A stretch of DNA of 64,000 nucleotides from Kosakonia arachidis (GCF_900116535.1 NZ_FPAU01000001.1:917218-981217); one strand, 5' to 3'; counted from the stretch's first letter, positions 45,771 through 57,453 are shown. Notes: a model not told the origin generated them from the sequence alone. Numbers and translations: made by a program.

Positions 45771-45822
45771 TCACGCGCAAGCGTGATGAAGCTTAGTGAG
45801 GAATTCCCCGCGAAAGCGGGGA
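45771..45822 (+). repeat. Two GNRA-tetraloop hairpins between rpmF and plsX
   Basis: Positions 45771-45786 form TCACGC-GCAA-GCGTGA and 45805-45822 form TCCCCGC-GAAA-GCGGGGA. Both loops are GNRA tetraloops. The second lies 27 bp before the TTG start of plsX. Neither has a T tract, so they probably act as RNA structure within the operon mRNA. Confidence 0.75.
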
Positions 45823-45849
45823 TAGACCGAACCGGGCTGCGACGATACC

Positions 45850-46938
45850 TTGACACGTCTAACCCTGGCGTTAGATGTCATGGGGGGCGATTTTGGCCCT
45901 TCCGTGACGGTGCCTGCAGCTTTGCAGGCACTGAACTCTAATTCACAGCTCAACCTTCTTTTAGTCGGCGATCCCGACGCTATCACGCCATTACTTGCCA
46001 AAGCTGATTTCGAGCAACGCTCACGTTTGCTCATTATTCCTGCACAATCAGTTATTGCCAGTGATGCCCGGCCCGCACAAGCGATCCGCACTAGTCGCGG
46101 TAGCTCGATGCGTATGGCTCTGGAATTAGTGAAAGAAGGGCGTGCTCAGGCTTGCGTTAGCGCAGGCAATACTGGCGCGTTGATGGGGCTGGCGAAAATG
46201 TTGCTCAAACCGATTGAGGGGATTGAGCGTCCTGCGCTGGTGACGATGTTGCCCCATCAGCAGAAGGGCAGAACTGTTGTGTTGGATCTCGGTGCGAACG
46301 TGGATTGCGACAGTAGGATGCTGGCGCAGTTTGCGGTTATGGGGTCAGTGATGGCTGAGGAGATCCTGGGTATCGCTAACCCGCGAGTAGCACTGCTGAA
46401 CATTGGTGAAGAAGAAACCAAAGGTCATGACAATATTCGTGATGCAGCGGCTCTTTTACGATCGGCCCCCTCAATGAACTACATTGGTTATCTGGAGGCG
46501 AATGAACTTCTGACTGGCAAAACGGATGTGTTAGTTTGTGACGGTTTTACTGGAAACGTCACACTAAAAACCATGGAGGGGGTTGTCAGGATGTTTCTTT
46601 CGCTGCTGAAATCACAAAGCGAAGGGCAAAAAAGGGCGTGGTGGCTGATTTTATTAAAACGTTGGTTACAAAAAAGCCTGAGCAGGCGATTCAGTCACCT
46701 CAACCCCGACCAGTATAATGGCGCCTGTCTGTTAGGATTGCGCGGCACTGTGATTAAAAGTCACGGAGCAGCGAATCAGCGAGCCTTTACCGTCGCGATT
46801 GAACAGGCAGTGCAGGCGGTGCAGCGGCAGGTTCCACAGCGAATTGCCGCTCGCCTGGAATCTGTGTATGCGCTTTCGGCATCCTCCCCCCTGGGCGGTG
46901 ATAACCGGAATGTGTGTATATTACCCAAGAGTGACTGA
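45850..46938 (+). CDS. plsX: Phosphate acyltransferase PlsX
   Basis: A 362-residue enzyme that makes acyl-phosphate from acyl-ACP, linking fatty acid and phospholipid synthesis. The N-terminus [25 protein letters not shown] and the GNTGAL and GFTGN motifs are conserved. The start is a TTG at 45850, as in E. coli, with a poor ribosome binding site. The C-terminal tail (after ARLESVYA) differs from the K-12 protein I recall and is a few residues longer. Confidence 0.95.
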   Translation: MTRLTLALDVMGGDFGPSVTVPAALQALNSNSQLNLLLVGDPDAITPLLAKADFEQRSRLLIIPAQSVIASDARPAQAIRTSRGSSMRMALELVKEGRAQACVSAGNTGALMGLAKMLLKPIEGIERPALVTMLPHQQKGRTVVLDLGANVDCDSRMLAQFAVMGSVMAEEILGIANPRVALLNIGEEETKGHDNIRDAAALLRSAPSMNYIGYLEANELLTGKTDVLVCDGFTGNVTLKTMEGVVRMFLSLLKSQSEGQKRAWWLILLKRWLQKSLSRRFSHLNPDQYNGACLLGLRGTVIKSHGAANQRAFTVAIEQAVQAVQRQVPQRIAARLESVYALSASSPLGGDNRNVCILPKSD

Positions 46939-46944
46939 GCGTAC

Positions 46945-47898
46945 ATGTATACGAAGATTATTGGTACCGGCAGTTATCTGCCTGAGCAGGTTCGAACAAA
47001 CGCCGATTTGGAAACAATGGTGGAAACCTCTGACGAGTGGATTGTCAGCCGTACAGGGATCCGTGAGCGCCGTATTGCTTCGGCAAACGAAACTGTCTCA
47101 ACCATGGGCTATGAGGCCGCTAAACGCGCGCTGGAAATGGCCGGCATCGATAACGATCAAATTGGCCTGATTATTGTTGCGACAACTTCTGCAACGCACG
47201 CTTTTCCGAGCGCGGCGTGCCAGATCCAGAATATGTTGGAAATTAAAGGTTGTCCTGCGTTTGACATCGCTGCAGCATGCGCTGGGTTTACCTACGCGTT
47301 GAGCATCGCCGATCAATATGTTAAATCCGGCGCGGTAAGACATGCGCTGGTGATTGGGTCGGACGTGTTGGCACGCACATTAGATCCAAACGATCGCGGT
47401 ACAATTATTCTGTTCGGCGATGGTGCCGGTGCGGTGGTATTGGGCGCTTCAGAAGAGCCCGGTATTATCTCAACCCACATGCACGCTGACGGTAGCTATG
47501 GTGAGCTGCTGACACTGCCTAACCTCGATCGCGTGAACCCAGAAAACCCGACTTATTTAACGATGGCGGGCAACGAAGTGTTCAAAGTCGCGGTGACGGA
47601 ACTGGCGCGTATTGTTGATGAAACATTAGCCGCTAATAATCTCGAGCGAAGCGCGCTGGACTGGCTGGTGCCGCATCAGGCTAACCTGCGTATTATCAGC
47701 GCCACGGCGAAAAAGCTTGGTATGGCGATGGATCACGTTGTAGTTACGCTGGATCGTCATGGCAACACCTCTGCGGCTTCTGTTCCCAGCGCACTGGATG
47801 AGGCGGTGCGCGATGGGCGTATCAAACCTGGCCAGCTGATTCTGCTTGAAGCGTTCGGCGGTGGGTTTACCTGGGGTTCCGCGCTGATTCGTTTCTAA
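46945..47898 (+). CDS. fabH: 3-oxoacyl-ACP synthase III
   Basis: A 317-residue ketoacyl synthase that condenses acetyl-CoA with malonyl-ACP to begin fatty acid synthesis. The catalytic triad is intact: Cys112 (AACAGF), His244 (VPHQAN) and Asn274 (GNTSAAS). It follows plsX by 6 bp in the fab operon. Confidence 0.98.
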   Translation: MYTKIIGTGSYLPEQVRTNADLETMVETSDEWIVSRTGIRERRIASANETVSTMGYEAAKRALEMAGIDNDQIGLIIVATTSATHAFPSAACQIQNMLEIKGCPAFDIAAACAGFTYALSIADQYVKSGAVRHALVIGSDVLARTLDPNDRGTIILFGDGAGAVVLGASEEPGIISTHMHADGSYGELLTLPNLDRVNPENPTYLTMAGNEVFKVAVTELARIVDETLAANNLERSALDWLVPHQANLRIISATAKKLGMAMDHVVVTLDRHGNTSAASVPSALDEAVRDGRIKPGQLILLEAFGGGFTWGSALIRF

Positions 47899-47914
47899 GT
47901 ATAAGGATAAGAAG

Positions 47915-48844
47915 ATGACGCAATTTGCTTTTGTTTTTCCGGGGCAAGGTTCCCAGACCGTCGGCATGCTGGCGGATATGGCGGCAGCTTACCCGGTCAT
48001 TGAAGAAACGTTTGCCGAAGCCTCTGCTGTTCTGGGTTATGACCTCTGGGCGCTGGTGCAGCAAGGCCCGGCAGAAGAGCTTAATAAAACGTGGCAGACA
48101 CAGCCGGCGCTGCTGAGCGCATCTGTTGCGTTGTGGCGTGTGTGGCAGCAGCAGGGCGGCAAAACGCCGGTACTGATGGCTGGGCATAGTCTTGGCGAGT
48201 ATTCAGCGCTGGTATGCGCCGGTGTTATCGCTTTTGCCGATGCAGTACGGCTGGTTGAGCTGCGCGGTAAATTCATGCAGGAAGCCGTACCTGAAGGTAC
48301 CGGCGCGATGTCAGCTATCATCGGTCTTGATGATGAATCTATCGCAAAAGCGTGTGAAACCGCAGCTGAAGGACAGGTTGTTTCTCCGGTGAACTATAAT
48401 TCTCCGGGTCAGGTGGTGATCGCAGGCCATAAAGAGGCCGTTGAACGTGCTGGTGCAGCCTGTAAAGCCGCTGGTGCTAAACGCGCGTTGCCGCTGCCTG
48501 TCAGCGTACCGTCCCACTGTGCACTGATGAAACCGGCTGCTGAAAAACTGGCTGTTGAGCTGAACGCTATAACATTTAATGCTCCGCAGATCCCGGTTAT
48601 TAATAATGTGGATGTGAAGTGCGAAACGTCGCCGGAAGCCATTCGCAGTGCGCTGGTGCGTCAGTTGTACAGCCCGGTGCAGTGGACTAAAAGCGTTGAG
48701 TTTATGGCATCGCAGGGTGTTGAACACCTGTATGAGGTCGGCCCGGGTAAAGTTCTTACCGGTCTGACAAAACGTATTGTTGACACACTGACTGCGTCGG
48801 CTGTCAATGAGCCAACTGCGATGTCAGAAGCACTTGCGCAATAA
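47915..48844 (+). CDS. fabD: Malonyl-CoA:ACP transacylase
   Basis: A 309-residue enzyme that loads malonate onto ACP. The nucleophile Ser92 lies in GHSLGEYSA; the partner His201 is in the VPSHCALM region. Length equals E. coli FabD. Starts 16 bp after fabH. Confidence 0.98.
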   Translation: MTQFAFVFPGQGSQTVGMLADMAAAYPVIEETFAEASAVLGYDLWALVQQGPAEELNKTWQTQPALLSASVALWRVWQQQGGKTPVLMAGHSLGEYSALVCAGVIAFADAVRLVELRGKFMQEAVPEGTGAMSAIIGLDDESIAKACETAAEGQVVSPVNYNSPGQVVIAGHKEAVERAGAACKAAGAKRALPLPVSVPSHCALMKPAAEKLAVELNAITFNAPQIPVINNVDVKCETSPEAIRSALVRQLYSPVQWTKSVEFMASQGVEHLYEVGPGKVLTGLTKRIVDTLTASAVNEPTAMSEALAQ

Positions 48845-48856
48845 AAGAGGAAGACC

Positions 48857-49591
48857 ATGAATTTTGAAGGAAAAGTCGCGCTGGTTACCGGCGCAAGCCG
48901 TGGAATTGGTCGTGCCATTGCTGAAACGTTAGCTGCTCGCGGGGCAAAAGTTATTGGTACCGCAACGAGTGAAAATGGCGCGCAGGCTATCAGTGACTAT
49001 TTAGGTGCGAAGGGTAAAGGTCTGCTGCTGAACGTGACCGATGCCGCATCTATTGAATCGGTTCTGGGGAACATTCGAGCTGAGTTTGGCGAAGTTGATA
49101 TTCTGGTTAATAATGCCGGAATCACTCGTGATAACTTGCTGATGCGCATGAAAGATGATGAGTGGAGCGATATTCTCGACACTAACCTTTCATCTGTTTT
49201 CCGTCTGTCAAAAGCGGTAATGCGGGCTATGATGAAAAAGCGTCACGGGCGTATTATCACTATCGGTTCTGTGGTTGGTACCATGGGAAATGCTGGTCAG
49301 GCCAACTACGCTGCGGCGAAAGCGGGTCTTATCGGTTTCAGTAAATCGCTGGCGCGTGAAGTTGCGTCCCGCGGTATTACGGTGAACGTTGTTGCTCCGG
49401 GCTTTATTGAAACGGACATGACGCGTGCGCTCTCTGATGATCAGCGTGCGGGTATACTGGCGCAAGTTCCTGCGGGTCGCCTTGGCGGTGCTCAGGAAAT
49501 CGCCAGTGCGGTTGCATTTTTAGCCTCTGACGAGGCAGGTTACATCACTGGTGAAACTCTGCACGTCAATGGCGGAATGTATATGGTCTAA
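48857..49591 (+). CDS. fabG: 3-oxoacyl-ACP reductase
   Basis: A 244-residue short-chain dehydrogenase that reduces beta-ketoacyl-ACP with NADPH. The cofactor motif TGASRGIG (11-18) and catalytic Ser138, Tyr151 and Lys155 are intact. It follows fabD by 12 bp; a nested inverted repeat and the acpP promoter follow it. Confidence 0.98.
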   Translation: MNFEGKVALVTGASRGIGRAIAETLAARGAKVIGTATSENGAQAISDYLGAKGKGLLLNVTDAASIESVLGNIRAEFGEVDILVNNAGITRDNLLMRMKDDEWSDILDTNLSSVFRLSKAVMRAMMKKRHGRIITIGSVVGTMGNAGQANYAAAKAGLIGFSKSLAREVASRGITVNVVAPGFIETDMTRALSDDQRAGILAQVPAGRLGGAQEIASAVAFLASDEAGYITGETLHVNGGMYMV

Positions 49592-49653
49592 CCACGATTA
49601 AAATTATTTGCGTTATGAGGGGGAAAGGCCTCAAAATAGCGTAAAATCGTGGT
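49591..49653. repeat. Nested inverted repeat after fabG
   Basis: Outer arms ACCACGATT / AATCGTGGT (49591-49599 and 49645-49653) enclose inner arms TGAGG / CCTCA. It begins at the last base of the fabG stop codon. It could be a processing site or attenuator between fabG and the much more highly expressed acpP. Confidence 0.6.
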
Positions 49654-49672
49654 AAGAACTGCCGGGATTTAG

Positions 49673-49700
49673 TTGCAAATTTTTCAACATTTTATACACT
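49673..49700 (+). promoter_or_regulatory. acpP promoter
   Basis: A TTGCAA -35 and a TACACT -10 are separated by 16 bp, about 45 bp upstream of acpP. E. coli acpP has its own strong promoter at this point, needed because ACP is among the most abundant proteins. Confidence 0.65.
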
Positions 49701-49745
49701 ACGAAAACCATCGCGAAAGCGAGTTTTGATAGGAAATTTAAGAGT

Positions 49746-49982
49746 ATGAGCACTATCGAAGAACGCGTTAAGAAAATTATCGGCGAACAGCTGGGCGTTA
49801 AGCAGGAAGAAGTTACCAACAATGCTTCCTTCGTTGAGGACCTGGGCGCTGATTCTCTTGACACCGTTGAGCTGGTAATGGCTCTGGAAGAAGAGTTTGA
49901 TACTGAGATTCCGGACGAAGAAGCTGAGAAAATCACCACCGTTCAGGCTGCCATTGATTACATCAACGGTCACCAGGCGTAA
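49746..49982 (+). CDS. acpP: Acyl carrier protein
   Basis: A 78-residue acidic carrier of growing acyl chains. The phosphopantetheine attachment serine lies in GADSLDTVE (Ser37 counting Met, Ser36 in the mature protein). The sequence is essentially that of E. coli AcpP. Confidence 0.99.
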
Positions 49983-49993
49983 GTGAACATCTC

Positions 49994-50021
49994 CAGGCGG
50001 TCACTCGACCGCCTGAGTTTT
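49994..50021 (+). terminator. Terminator or attenuator after acpP
   Basis: CAGGCGGT / ACCGCCTG form a strong stem followed by AGTTTTAT. Read-through to fabF, 52 bp further on, is likely partial. Confidence 0.7.
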
Positions 50022-50027
50022 ATCTAG

Positions 50028-51314
<1,287 letters not shown>

Positions 51315-51330
51315 CCGTCTGCTCTGTTTT

Positions 51331-51355
51331 AAAGGCCCGCTTGTCGGGCCTTTTC
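51331..51355 (+). terminator. Intrinsic terminator after fabF
   Basis: AAGGCCCG / CGGGCCTT with a five-base loop, followed by TTTT, 17 bp past the fabF stop codon. Confidence 0.88.
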
Positions 51356-51428
51356 TATTCAGTTTTCTCCCCTTGTTCTCTGCTTTCCATCCTGCCAAAC
51401 TGTCCGGCAACACGCTTAAGGAGCCTCT

Positions 51429-52244
51429 ATGTTCTTGATTAATGGCACAGAGCAACAACAGCTTGCGGCCAGTGACCGGGCCGTTCAGTTTGGTGATGGC
51501 TGCTTTACTACCGCGCGTATCCTTGCCGGGCAAATCCAGTTTGCATCCGAGCATATACAGCGCTTGCGTCTGGCATGTGAACGGCTATTTATTCCTTTTC
51601 ATGACTGGGATCTGCTGGCGCAGGAGATGGCATTGCTGGCGCAGGAAAAAGCCGACGGCGTGGTCAAAGTTATCCTCAGCCGTGGTGGCGGAGGTCGTGG
51701 CTACAGCGCGGCGAACTGCGATTCACCGACACGTATTCTTTCTGTTTCAGCCCGGCCCGCACACTACGCGCGCTGGCAGCGAGAAGGCGTTACATTGACG
51801 CTGAGCGATGTATGCCTCGGGCGTAATCCGATGCTAGCGGGGATCAAACATCTTAATCGTCTGGAGCAAGTGTTAATCCGTGCCGGGCTGGAGCAGACCA
51901 CTGCTGATGAAGCGCTGGTGCTGGATAGCGATGGATGGATCACCGAATGCTGCGCGGCCAATATTTTCTGGCGGCAAGGACAGGAGGTTTTTACGCCACG
52001 CCTCGACTATGCCGGAGTTGATGGCATCATGAGGCAATATTGTATGCGACAACTTGCATCTTCGGGTTTTCGCGTTGTCGAAGTGAATGCGCGCGAGCAA
52101 GTGCTGGCGCATGCCGAGGAAGTGGTTATTTGTAATGCGTTGATGCCGGTCGTCCCCGTTCGCCAATGGGGGGAACTGTGCTGGTCAGCGCGTGATTTGT
52201 ACCAATTTTTAGCCCCACTGTGTGAGCAGATAAATCAGTCATGA
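51429..52244 (+). CDS. pabC: Aminodeoxychorismate lyase
   Basis: A 271-residue PLP enzyme of fold type IV. It converts 4-amino-4-deoxychorismate to p-aminobenzoate and pyruvate in folate synthesis. The PLP-binding lysine is Lys140 in AGIKHLNR. It begins the pabC-mltG-tmk-holB-ycfH operon; its stop overlaps the mltG start by 4 bp (ATGA). Confidence 0.96.
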   Translation: MFLINGTEQQQLAASDRAVQFGDGCFTTARILAGQIQFASEHIQRLRLACERLFIPFHDWDLLAQEMALLAQEKADGVVKVILSRGGGGRGYSAANCDSPTRILSVSARPAHYARWQREGVTLTLSDVCLGRNPMLAGIKHLNRLEQVLIRAGLEQTTADEALVLDSDGWITECCAANIFWRQGQEVFTPRLDYAGVDGIMRQYCMRQLASSGFRVVEVNAREQVLAHAEEVVICNALMPVVPVRQWGELCWSARDLYQFLAPLCEQINQS

Positions 52245-53263
52245 AGAAAATGTTACGCGTTGTTCTCCCGCTGCTGGCGGTATTAGTGATTGCTGCATGG
52301 GCCGGAGTCTGGAAGGTTCGTCAACTGGCGGATTCCACGATCCTCACCAAAGATGAAATCATTTTTACCCTGCCAACCGGAACCGGCCGGGTGGCGCTGG
52401 GTGAATTGCTGTATCAGGAAAAAGTGATCAATCGCCCGCGTGTTTTCCAGTGGCTATTGCGCCTGGAACCCGATTTGTCGCACTTCAAAGCGGGAACCTA
52501 CCGTTTTACGGCGGGTATGACCGTGCGCGAAATGCTTCAATTACTGGCGAGCGGCAAAGAGGCGCAATTTCCACTACGTCTGGTGGAGGGAATGCGTGTG
52601 AGTGATTATCTGAAACAGCTACGTGATGCGCCATACCTTAAGCACACGCTGAAAGATGATGATTATGCCACTGTCGCACAGGCGCTGAAGCTGGAACACC
52701 CAAACTGGGTGGAAGGCTGGTTCTGGCCGGATACCTGGATGTATACCGCAAACACAACGGATGTCGCGCTGCTCAAGCGTGCGCACCAGAAAATGGCGCG
52801 GGCCGTTGAACAGGTCTGGGAAGGGCGCATGGACGGCCTGCCGTACAAAGATCAGAACCAGTTAGTGACCATGGCGTCCATCATCGAAAAAGAGACAGCT
52901 GTGGCCAGCGAGCGCGATCAGGTGGCCTCGGTCTTTATTAACCGCCTACGTGTCGGGATGCGTTTGCAAACCGATCCGACGGTGATCTACGGGATGGGTG
53001 CACGCTATAATGGTAAGCTGTCGCGCGCCGATCTGGAGACTCCGACGGATTACAACACCTATGTGATTAGCGGTTTGCCGCCAGGGCCGATTGCCACGCC
53101 AGGTGAAGCCTCGCTGAAAGCGGCAGCGCATCCGGCGAAGACGCCATACCTCTATTTTGTGGCCGATGGAAAAGGTGGACACACATTTAATACCAACCTC
53201 GCCAGCCATAACCGGTCAGTGCAGGACTATTTGAAAGTGCTTAAGGAAAAAAATGAGCAGTAA
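52241..53263 (+). CDS. mltG: Endolytic murein transglycosylase MltG
   Basis: A 340-residue inner-membrane lytic transglycosylase of the YceG family that cuts nascent peptidoglycan and may set glycan chain length. It has one N-terminal membrane segment (about 5-25), a LysM-like region (about 60-110) and catalytic Glu218 in IIEKETA. Overlaps pabC by 4 bp and tmk by 11 bp. Confidence 0.96.
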   Translation: MKKMLRVVLPLLAVLVIAAWAGVWKVRQLADSTILTKDEIIFTLPTGTGRVALGELLYQEKVINRPRVFQWLLRLEPDLSHFKAGTYRFTAGMTVREMLQLLASGKEAQFPLRLVEGMRVSDYLKQLRDAPYLKHTLKDDDYATVAQALKLEHPNWVEGWFWPDTWMYTANTTDVALLKRAHQKMARAVEQVWEGRMDGLPYKDQNQLVTMASIIEKETAVASERDQVASVFINRLRVGMRLQTDPTVIYGMGARYNGKLSRADLETPTDYNTYVISGLPPGPIATPGEASLKAAAHPAKTPYLYFVADGKGGHTFNTNLASHNRSVQDYLKVLKEKNEQ

Positions 53264-53894
53264 ATACATCGTTATTGAAGGGCTGGAAGGCGCCGGTAAA
53301 ACGACGGCACGCGATGTCGTCGTCGAAACACTGAAAGAGTTGGGCGTCAGCGAGATGATATTTACGCGCGAGCCGGGCGGTACGCTGTTGGCGGAGAAGT
53401 TGCGCAGTCTGGTGCTGGATATCCGCTCCGTTGGTGACGAAGTGATTTCTGATAAAGCCGAAGTCCTGATGTTTTATGCTGCGCGTGTCCAACTGGTGGA
53501 AACGGTGATCAAACCGGCGTTGGCGCGCGGTTGCTGGGTCATTGGCGATCGGCACGATCTCTCCACTCAGGCCTATCAAGGCGGCGGCCGCGGTATCGAT
53601 CAAGGCATGCTGGCGACGTTGCGCGATGCCGTACTGGGCGATTTTCGCCCTGATTTAACCCTGTACCTCGATGTCACGCCTGAGGTTGGCCTGAAACGCG
53701 CCCGTGCACGCGGCGAGCTGGATCGTATTGAGCAGGAGTCGCTGGATTTCTTCAATCGCACCCGTGCGCGTTACCTTGAGCTGGCCGCGCAGGATGTCTC
53801 TATTCGCACTGTGGATGCCACGCAATCGCTGCAAGACGTGGTGCGCGACATCCGTCAGACTGTTACCGTATGGGTGCAGGAGCAGGGCGCATGA
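53253..53894 (+). CDS. tmk: Thymidylate kinase
   Basis: A 213-residue kinase that phosphorylates dTMP to dTDP. The P-loop GLEGAGKTT is at 10-18; the DR(F/Y/H) motif appears as GDRHDLS, and the lid has [12 protein letters not shown]. Overlaps both neighbours, the 3' end sharing ATGA with holB. Confidence 0.97.
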   Translation: MSSKYIVIEGLEGAGKTTARDVVVETLKELGVSEMIFTREPGGTLLAEKLRSLVLDIRSVGDEVISDKAEVLMFYAARVQLVETVIKPALARGCWVIGDRHDLSTQAYQGGGRGIDQGMLATLRDAVLGDFRPDLTLYLDVTPEVGLKRARARGELDRIEQESLDFFNRTRARYLELAAQDVSIRTVDATQSLQDVVRDIRQTVTVWVQEQGA

Positions 53895-54895
53895 AATGGT
53901 ACCCGTGGTTGCGATCGGACTTTGAACAACTGGTCGCCAGTTATCAAAACGGACGCGGACACCACGCATTACTTGTTCACGCACTACCTGGCATGGGAGA
54001 GGACGCACTGCTCTATGCGCTCAGCCGTTTTCTACTGTGTCAAACGCCGGAAGGGCACAAAAGCTGCGGCCACTGTCGCGGCTGTCAGTTGATGCAAGCG
54101 GGAACCCACCCGGATTACTACGTCCTTGCACCGGAAAAGGGCAAAACAACGTTGGGGATTGATGCGGTGCGTGAAGTGAGTGAAAAACTCTATGAGCATG
54201 CACGTCTTGGCGGGGCGAAAGTGGTCTGGATTCAGGACGCTGCGTTACTCACCGATGCTGCTGCCAATGCATTACTGAAAACGCTGGAAGAGCCACCAGC
54301 TCAGACGTGGTTCTTCCTTGCCTGCCGGGAACCCGCCAGGTTACTGGCGACACTACGCAGTCGCTGTCGCTTGCATCATATCGCGCCACCCGCGGAAAGC
54401 TATGCCAGCGCGTGGCTTAGCAGGCAAGTCACGGTATCACAAGATGCTATTTTTAGCGCGCTGCGTCTGTGTGCTGGGTCTCCAGGCGCGGCCGAAGCGC
54501 TGTTGCAGGAAGAACACTGGGCGCAGCGTCAGGCACTCTGTCAGGCAATTGAAAACGCGCTGAATAGCGGTGACTGGTTCACCATGCTGTCGGTGCTTAA
54601 CCATGAGCGGGTGGCGGAACGTTTGCAATGGGTTTGTGCGCTGTTCCTTGATGCTCTAAAAGTACAGCAGGGGGCGACGTTGTTGACCAACGTTGATATG
54701 CCAGTGCTGATACACAACCTTGCCCATCAGTTACGCAGTGAGGCATTGCATGCTCTGCTGCATGACGTGTTTACTTGCCGTGAACAGTTGCTGAATGTCG
54801 TGGGAGTGAACCGCGAGCTGCTACTCACCGATCTTTTGTTAACACTGGAACGGCACCTGCAACCAGGCGCCAGGCTTCCTGTATCCCACCTTTAA
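53891..54895 (+). CDS. holB: DNA polymerase III delta' subunit
   Basis: A 334-residue AAA+ clamp-loader subunit, without ATPase activity itself. The zinc-binding cysteines are in [16 protein letters not shown], and the SRC motif is in LRSRCRLH. I chose the ATG at 53891 that overlaps the tmk stop; this gives MKWYPWLR and the E. coli length. The sequence differs from E. coli mostly in the C-terminal third. Confidence 0.97.
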   Translation: MKWYPWLRSDFEQLVASYQNGRGHHALLVHALPGMGEDALLYALSRFLLCQTPEGHKSCGHCRGCQLMQAGTHPDYYVLAPEKGKTTLGIDAVREVSEKLYEHARLGGAKVVWIQDAALLTDAAANALLKTLEEPPAQTWFFLACREPARLLATLRSRCRLHHIAPPAESYASAWLSRQVTVSQDAIFSALRLCAGSPGAAEALLQEEHWAQRQALCQAIENALNSGDWFTMLSVLNHERVAERLQWVCALFLDALKVQQGATLLTNVDMPVLIHNLAHQLRSEALHALLHDVFTCREQLLNVVGVNRELLLTDLLLTLERHLQPGARLPVSHL

Positions 54896-54905
54896 GAGAA
54901 ACATT

Positions 54906-55700
54906 ATGTTTTTAGTCGACTCGCACTGCCATCTTGATGGTCTGGATTACACATCTTTGCACAAAAATGTTGATGACGTACTGGCGAAAGCTGCCGCGCG
55001 CGATGTGAAGTTTTGCCTGGCCGTCGCCACCACACTGCCCGGATATCGCAGTATGCGCGAGCTGGTGGGTGAACGCAGTAATGTGGTGTTTTCCTGCGGC
55101 GTCCATCCGCTGAATCAGGACGAAGAGTATGACGTGGCGGCCCTGCGTCAGTTAGCAGCCGAAGATGGCGTTGTGGCAATGGGGGAGACAGGGCTGGACT
55201 ATTTCTATACTCCGGAAACCAAAGCGCGTCAGCAGATCTCCTTCCGCAACCATATCCGCATCGGACGCGAACTGAATAAACCGATTATCGTGCATACACG
55301 CGATGCCCGCGCCGACACGCTGGCAATTTTGCAGGAAGAGCAGGTTCAGAATTGCGGCGGCGTACTACACTGCTTTACTGAGGATCGTGAAACAGCAGGC
55401 AAGCTGTTGGATATGGGGTTTTATATCTCTTTCTCCGGCATTGTTACTTTTCGCAATGCGGAACAACTACGCGACGCAGCACGTTATGTGCCGCTGGATC
55501 GGTTGCTGGTCGAGACCGATTCTCCGTATCTTGCGCCCGTACCGCACCGCGGTAAAGAGAACCAGCCCGCAATGACACGCGATGTGGCAGAGTATATGGC
55601 AGTTCTGAAAGGTGTTTCTATTGAGGAGTTCGCACAGCAGACTACGCAAAACTTTGCCCGCCTGTTCCATATTGATCTCGCCAGGTTGCAATCTCTCTGA
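54906..55700 (+). CDS. ycfH: TatD-family metal-dependent hydrolase YcfH
   Basis: A 264-residue TIM-barrel hydrolase of the TatD family. Metal ligands His7 and His9 are in DSHCHLD, Glu in GETGLDYF, and later His/Asp in HTRDA and ETDSPYL. Members are DNases or possibly D-aminoacyl-tRNA deacylases; the in vivo substrate of YcfH is not settled. Last gene of the pabC operon. Confidence 0.94.
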   Translation: MFLVDSHCHLDGLDYTSLHKNVDDVLAKAAARDVKFCLAVATTLPGYRSMRELVGERSNVVFSCGVHPLNQDEEYDVAALRQLAAEDGVVAMGETGLDYFYTPETKARQQISFRNHIRIGRELNKPIIVHTRDARADTLAILQEEQVQNCGGVLHCFTEDRETAGKLLDMGFYISFSGIVTFRNAEQLRDAARYVPLDRLLVETDSPYLAPVPHRGKENQPAMTRDVAEYMAVLKGVSIEEFAQQTTQNFARLFHIDLARLQSL

Positions 55701-55763
55701 AATATCATCTTATTTTAGTACTCGTAATTAATAAACGATCAGAGTAAAGTTCAGCGCCATAAA

Positions 55764-55808
55764 AAAAGCGGTGATGGTCATTTTTCATACGTCGGTCATC
55801 GCCTTTTG
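55764..55808 (+). terminator. Intrinsic terminator after ycfH
   Basis: GCGGTGATG pairs with CATCGCC (one G-U pair, one bulge), flanked by A and T runs, about 65 bp past the ycfH stop codon. Confidence 0.6.
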
Positions 55809-55846
55809 TAAATCTGTGTGAGTTTTAAGACGGCCGCTAACTGAAA

Positions 55847-55862
55847 CGTGACTGCCGTCAAA
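55847..55862 (+). promoter_or_regulatory. Putative CRP site of ptsG
   Basis: CGTGA-CTGCCG-TCAAA resembles the CRP consensus TGTGA-N6-TCACA, centred about 42 bp upstream of the expected ptsG start point. E. coli ptsG depends on CRP bound at about this place. Confidence 0.65.
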
Positions 55863-55874
55863 CAAAGCTGAAGG

Positions 55875-55898
55875 GATTTATTTTACTGTGTGTAATAA
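55875..55898 (+). promoter_or_regulatory. Mlc operator and P1 promoter of ptsG
   Basis: TTATTTTACTGTGTGTAATAA is an A+T-flanked dyad of the Mlc/NagC type, overlapping the expected -10 and start of ptsG P1. In E. coli Mlc blocks ptsG here until PtsG, while carrying glucose, sequesters Mlc at the membrane. Confidence 0.75.
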
Positions 55899-55978
55899 AT
55901 AAGGGGCGCTTAGATGCCCTTCCCAAGGCGCGGTTCTCCCCCCGTGCCAACGCGTGAAAGCGCAACAAAAAGCACTAA

Positions 55979-55999
55979 TACTCAGGAGCACTCTCAATT
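55979..55999 (+). promoter_or_regulatory. SgrS pairing site in the ptsG leader
   Basis: The 21 bases before the ptsG start include ACTCAGGAGCACTCTCAAT, identical as far as I recall to the E. coli segment that pairs with the small RNA SgrS. SgrS/Hfq blocks ptsG translation during glucose-phosphate stress. The sgrS gene itself is not in this window. Confidence 0.75.
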
Positions 56000-57433
56000 A
56001 TGTTTAAGAATGCATTTGCTAACCTGCAGAAGGTCGGTAAATCGCTGATGCTGCCAGTATCCGTACTCCCTATCGCAGGTATCCTGCTGGGCGTCGGTTC
56101 TGCAAACTTCAGCTGGCTGCCAGAAGTGGTTTCTCATGTTATGGCCGAAGCGGGTGGTTCCGTTTTTGCCAACATGCCGCTGATTTTCGCTATCGGTGTT
56201 GCGCTTGGCTTCACCAATAACGATGGCGTTTCTGCTCTGGCTGCGGTTGTTGCCTACGGTATCATGGTGAAAACCATGGCTGTGGTTGCACCTCTGGTTC
56301 TGCATTTACCTACTGAAGAGATCGCTGCAAAACACCTGGCGGATACCGGTGTGCTCGGCGGGATCATCTCCGGTGCGATTGCCGCATACATGTTTAACCG
56401 CTTCTACCGTATCAAGCTGCCTGAGTATTTGGGCTTCTTCGCGGGTAAACGCTTTGTACCGATTATTTCTGGCCTTGCAGCGATTTTCACCGGCGTGATC
56501 CTCTCCTTCATTTGGCCGCCGATTGGTTCCGTGATCCAGACATTCTCTCAATGGGCTGCCTACCAGAACCCGGTTGTTGCATTCGGTATCTACGGCTTCA
56601 TCGAACGCTGTCTGGTACCGTTTGGCCTGCACCACATCTGGAACGTGCCTTTCCAGATGCAGATTGGTGAATTCACCAACTCTGCTGGTCAGGTATTCCA
56701 CGGCGATATTCCGCGCTACATGGCAGGCGACCCGACTGCGGGCAAACTGTCCGGCGGCTTCCTGTTCAAAATGTATGGTCTGCCGGCTGCCGCTATTGCT
56801 ATCTGGCATTCTGCTAAACCGGAAAACCGCGCGAAAGTGGGCGGTATCATGATCTCCGCAGCGCTGACCTCGTTCCTGACCGGTATCACCGAGCCGATCG
56901 AGTTCTCTTTCATCTTCGTTGCGCCGATCCTGTACGTTATCCACGCTATTCTTGCAGGTCTGGCATTCCCGATCTGTATCCTGCTGGGTATGCGTGATGG
57001 TACGTCGTTCTCTCACGGTCTGATTGACTTCATCGTACTGAGCGGCAATAGCAGCAAACTGTGGCTGTTCCCGATCGTCGGTGCTTGCTATGCCGTGGTT
57101 TACTACACCGTGTTCCGCGTACTGATCAAAGCGCTTGATCTGAAAACGCCGGGCCGTGAAGACGTGACCGAAGACACCAAAGCTGGAGTCAGCAGTGAGA
57201 TAGCTCCGGCCCTGGTTGCAGCGTTTGGCGGTAAAGAAAACATCACCAACCTGGATGCGTGCATCACGCGTCTGCGTGTCAGCGTAGCTGACGTAGCGAA
57301 AGTGGATCAGGCTGGCCTGAAGAAACTGGGTGCTGCAGGTGTGGTTGTCGCTGGTTCCGGCGTTCAGGCAATTTTCGGTACCAAATCCGATAACCTGAAA
57401 ACCGAAATGGATGACTATATCCGCGCTAACTAA
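56000..57433 (+). CDS. ptsG: Glucose-specific PTS enzyme IICB
   Basis: A 477-residue glucose permease/phosphotransferase of the inner membrane. The IIC domain (about 1-380; ten or so membrane segments with [10 protein letters not shown]) carries glucose, and the IIB domain (about 390-477) passes phosphate from Crr via Cys421 (LDACITRL). The leader holds CRP, Mlc and SgrS sites. Nearly identical to E. coli PtsG. In K-12 fhuE follows on the other strand; here it does not. Confidence 0.98.
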   Translation: MFKNAFANLQKVGKSLMLPVSVLPIAGILLGVGSANFSWLPEVVSHVMAEAGGSVFANMPLIFAIGVALGFTNNDGVSALAAVVAYGIMVKTMAVVAPLVLHLPTEEIAAKHLADTGVLGGIISGAIAAYMFNRFYRIKLPEYLGFFAGKRFVPIISGLAAIFTGVILSFIWPPIGSVIQTFSQWAAYQNPVVAFGIYGFIERCLVPFGLHHIWNVPFQMQIGEFTNSAGQVFHGDIPRYMAGDPTAGKLSGGFLFKMYGLPAAAIAIWHSAKPENRAKVGGIMISAALTSFLTGITEPIEFSFIFVAPILYVIHAILAGLAFPICILLGMRDGTSFSHGLIDFIVLSGNSSKLWLFPIVGACYAVVYYTVFRVLIKALDLKTPGREDVTEDTKAGVSSEIAPALVAAFGGKENITNLDACITRLRVSVADVAKVDQAGLKKLGAAGVVVAGSGVQAIFGTKSDNLKTEMDDYIRAN

Positions 57434-57453
57434 GCCGTAGTCTGGGGAGACTG

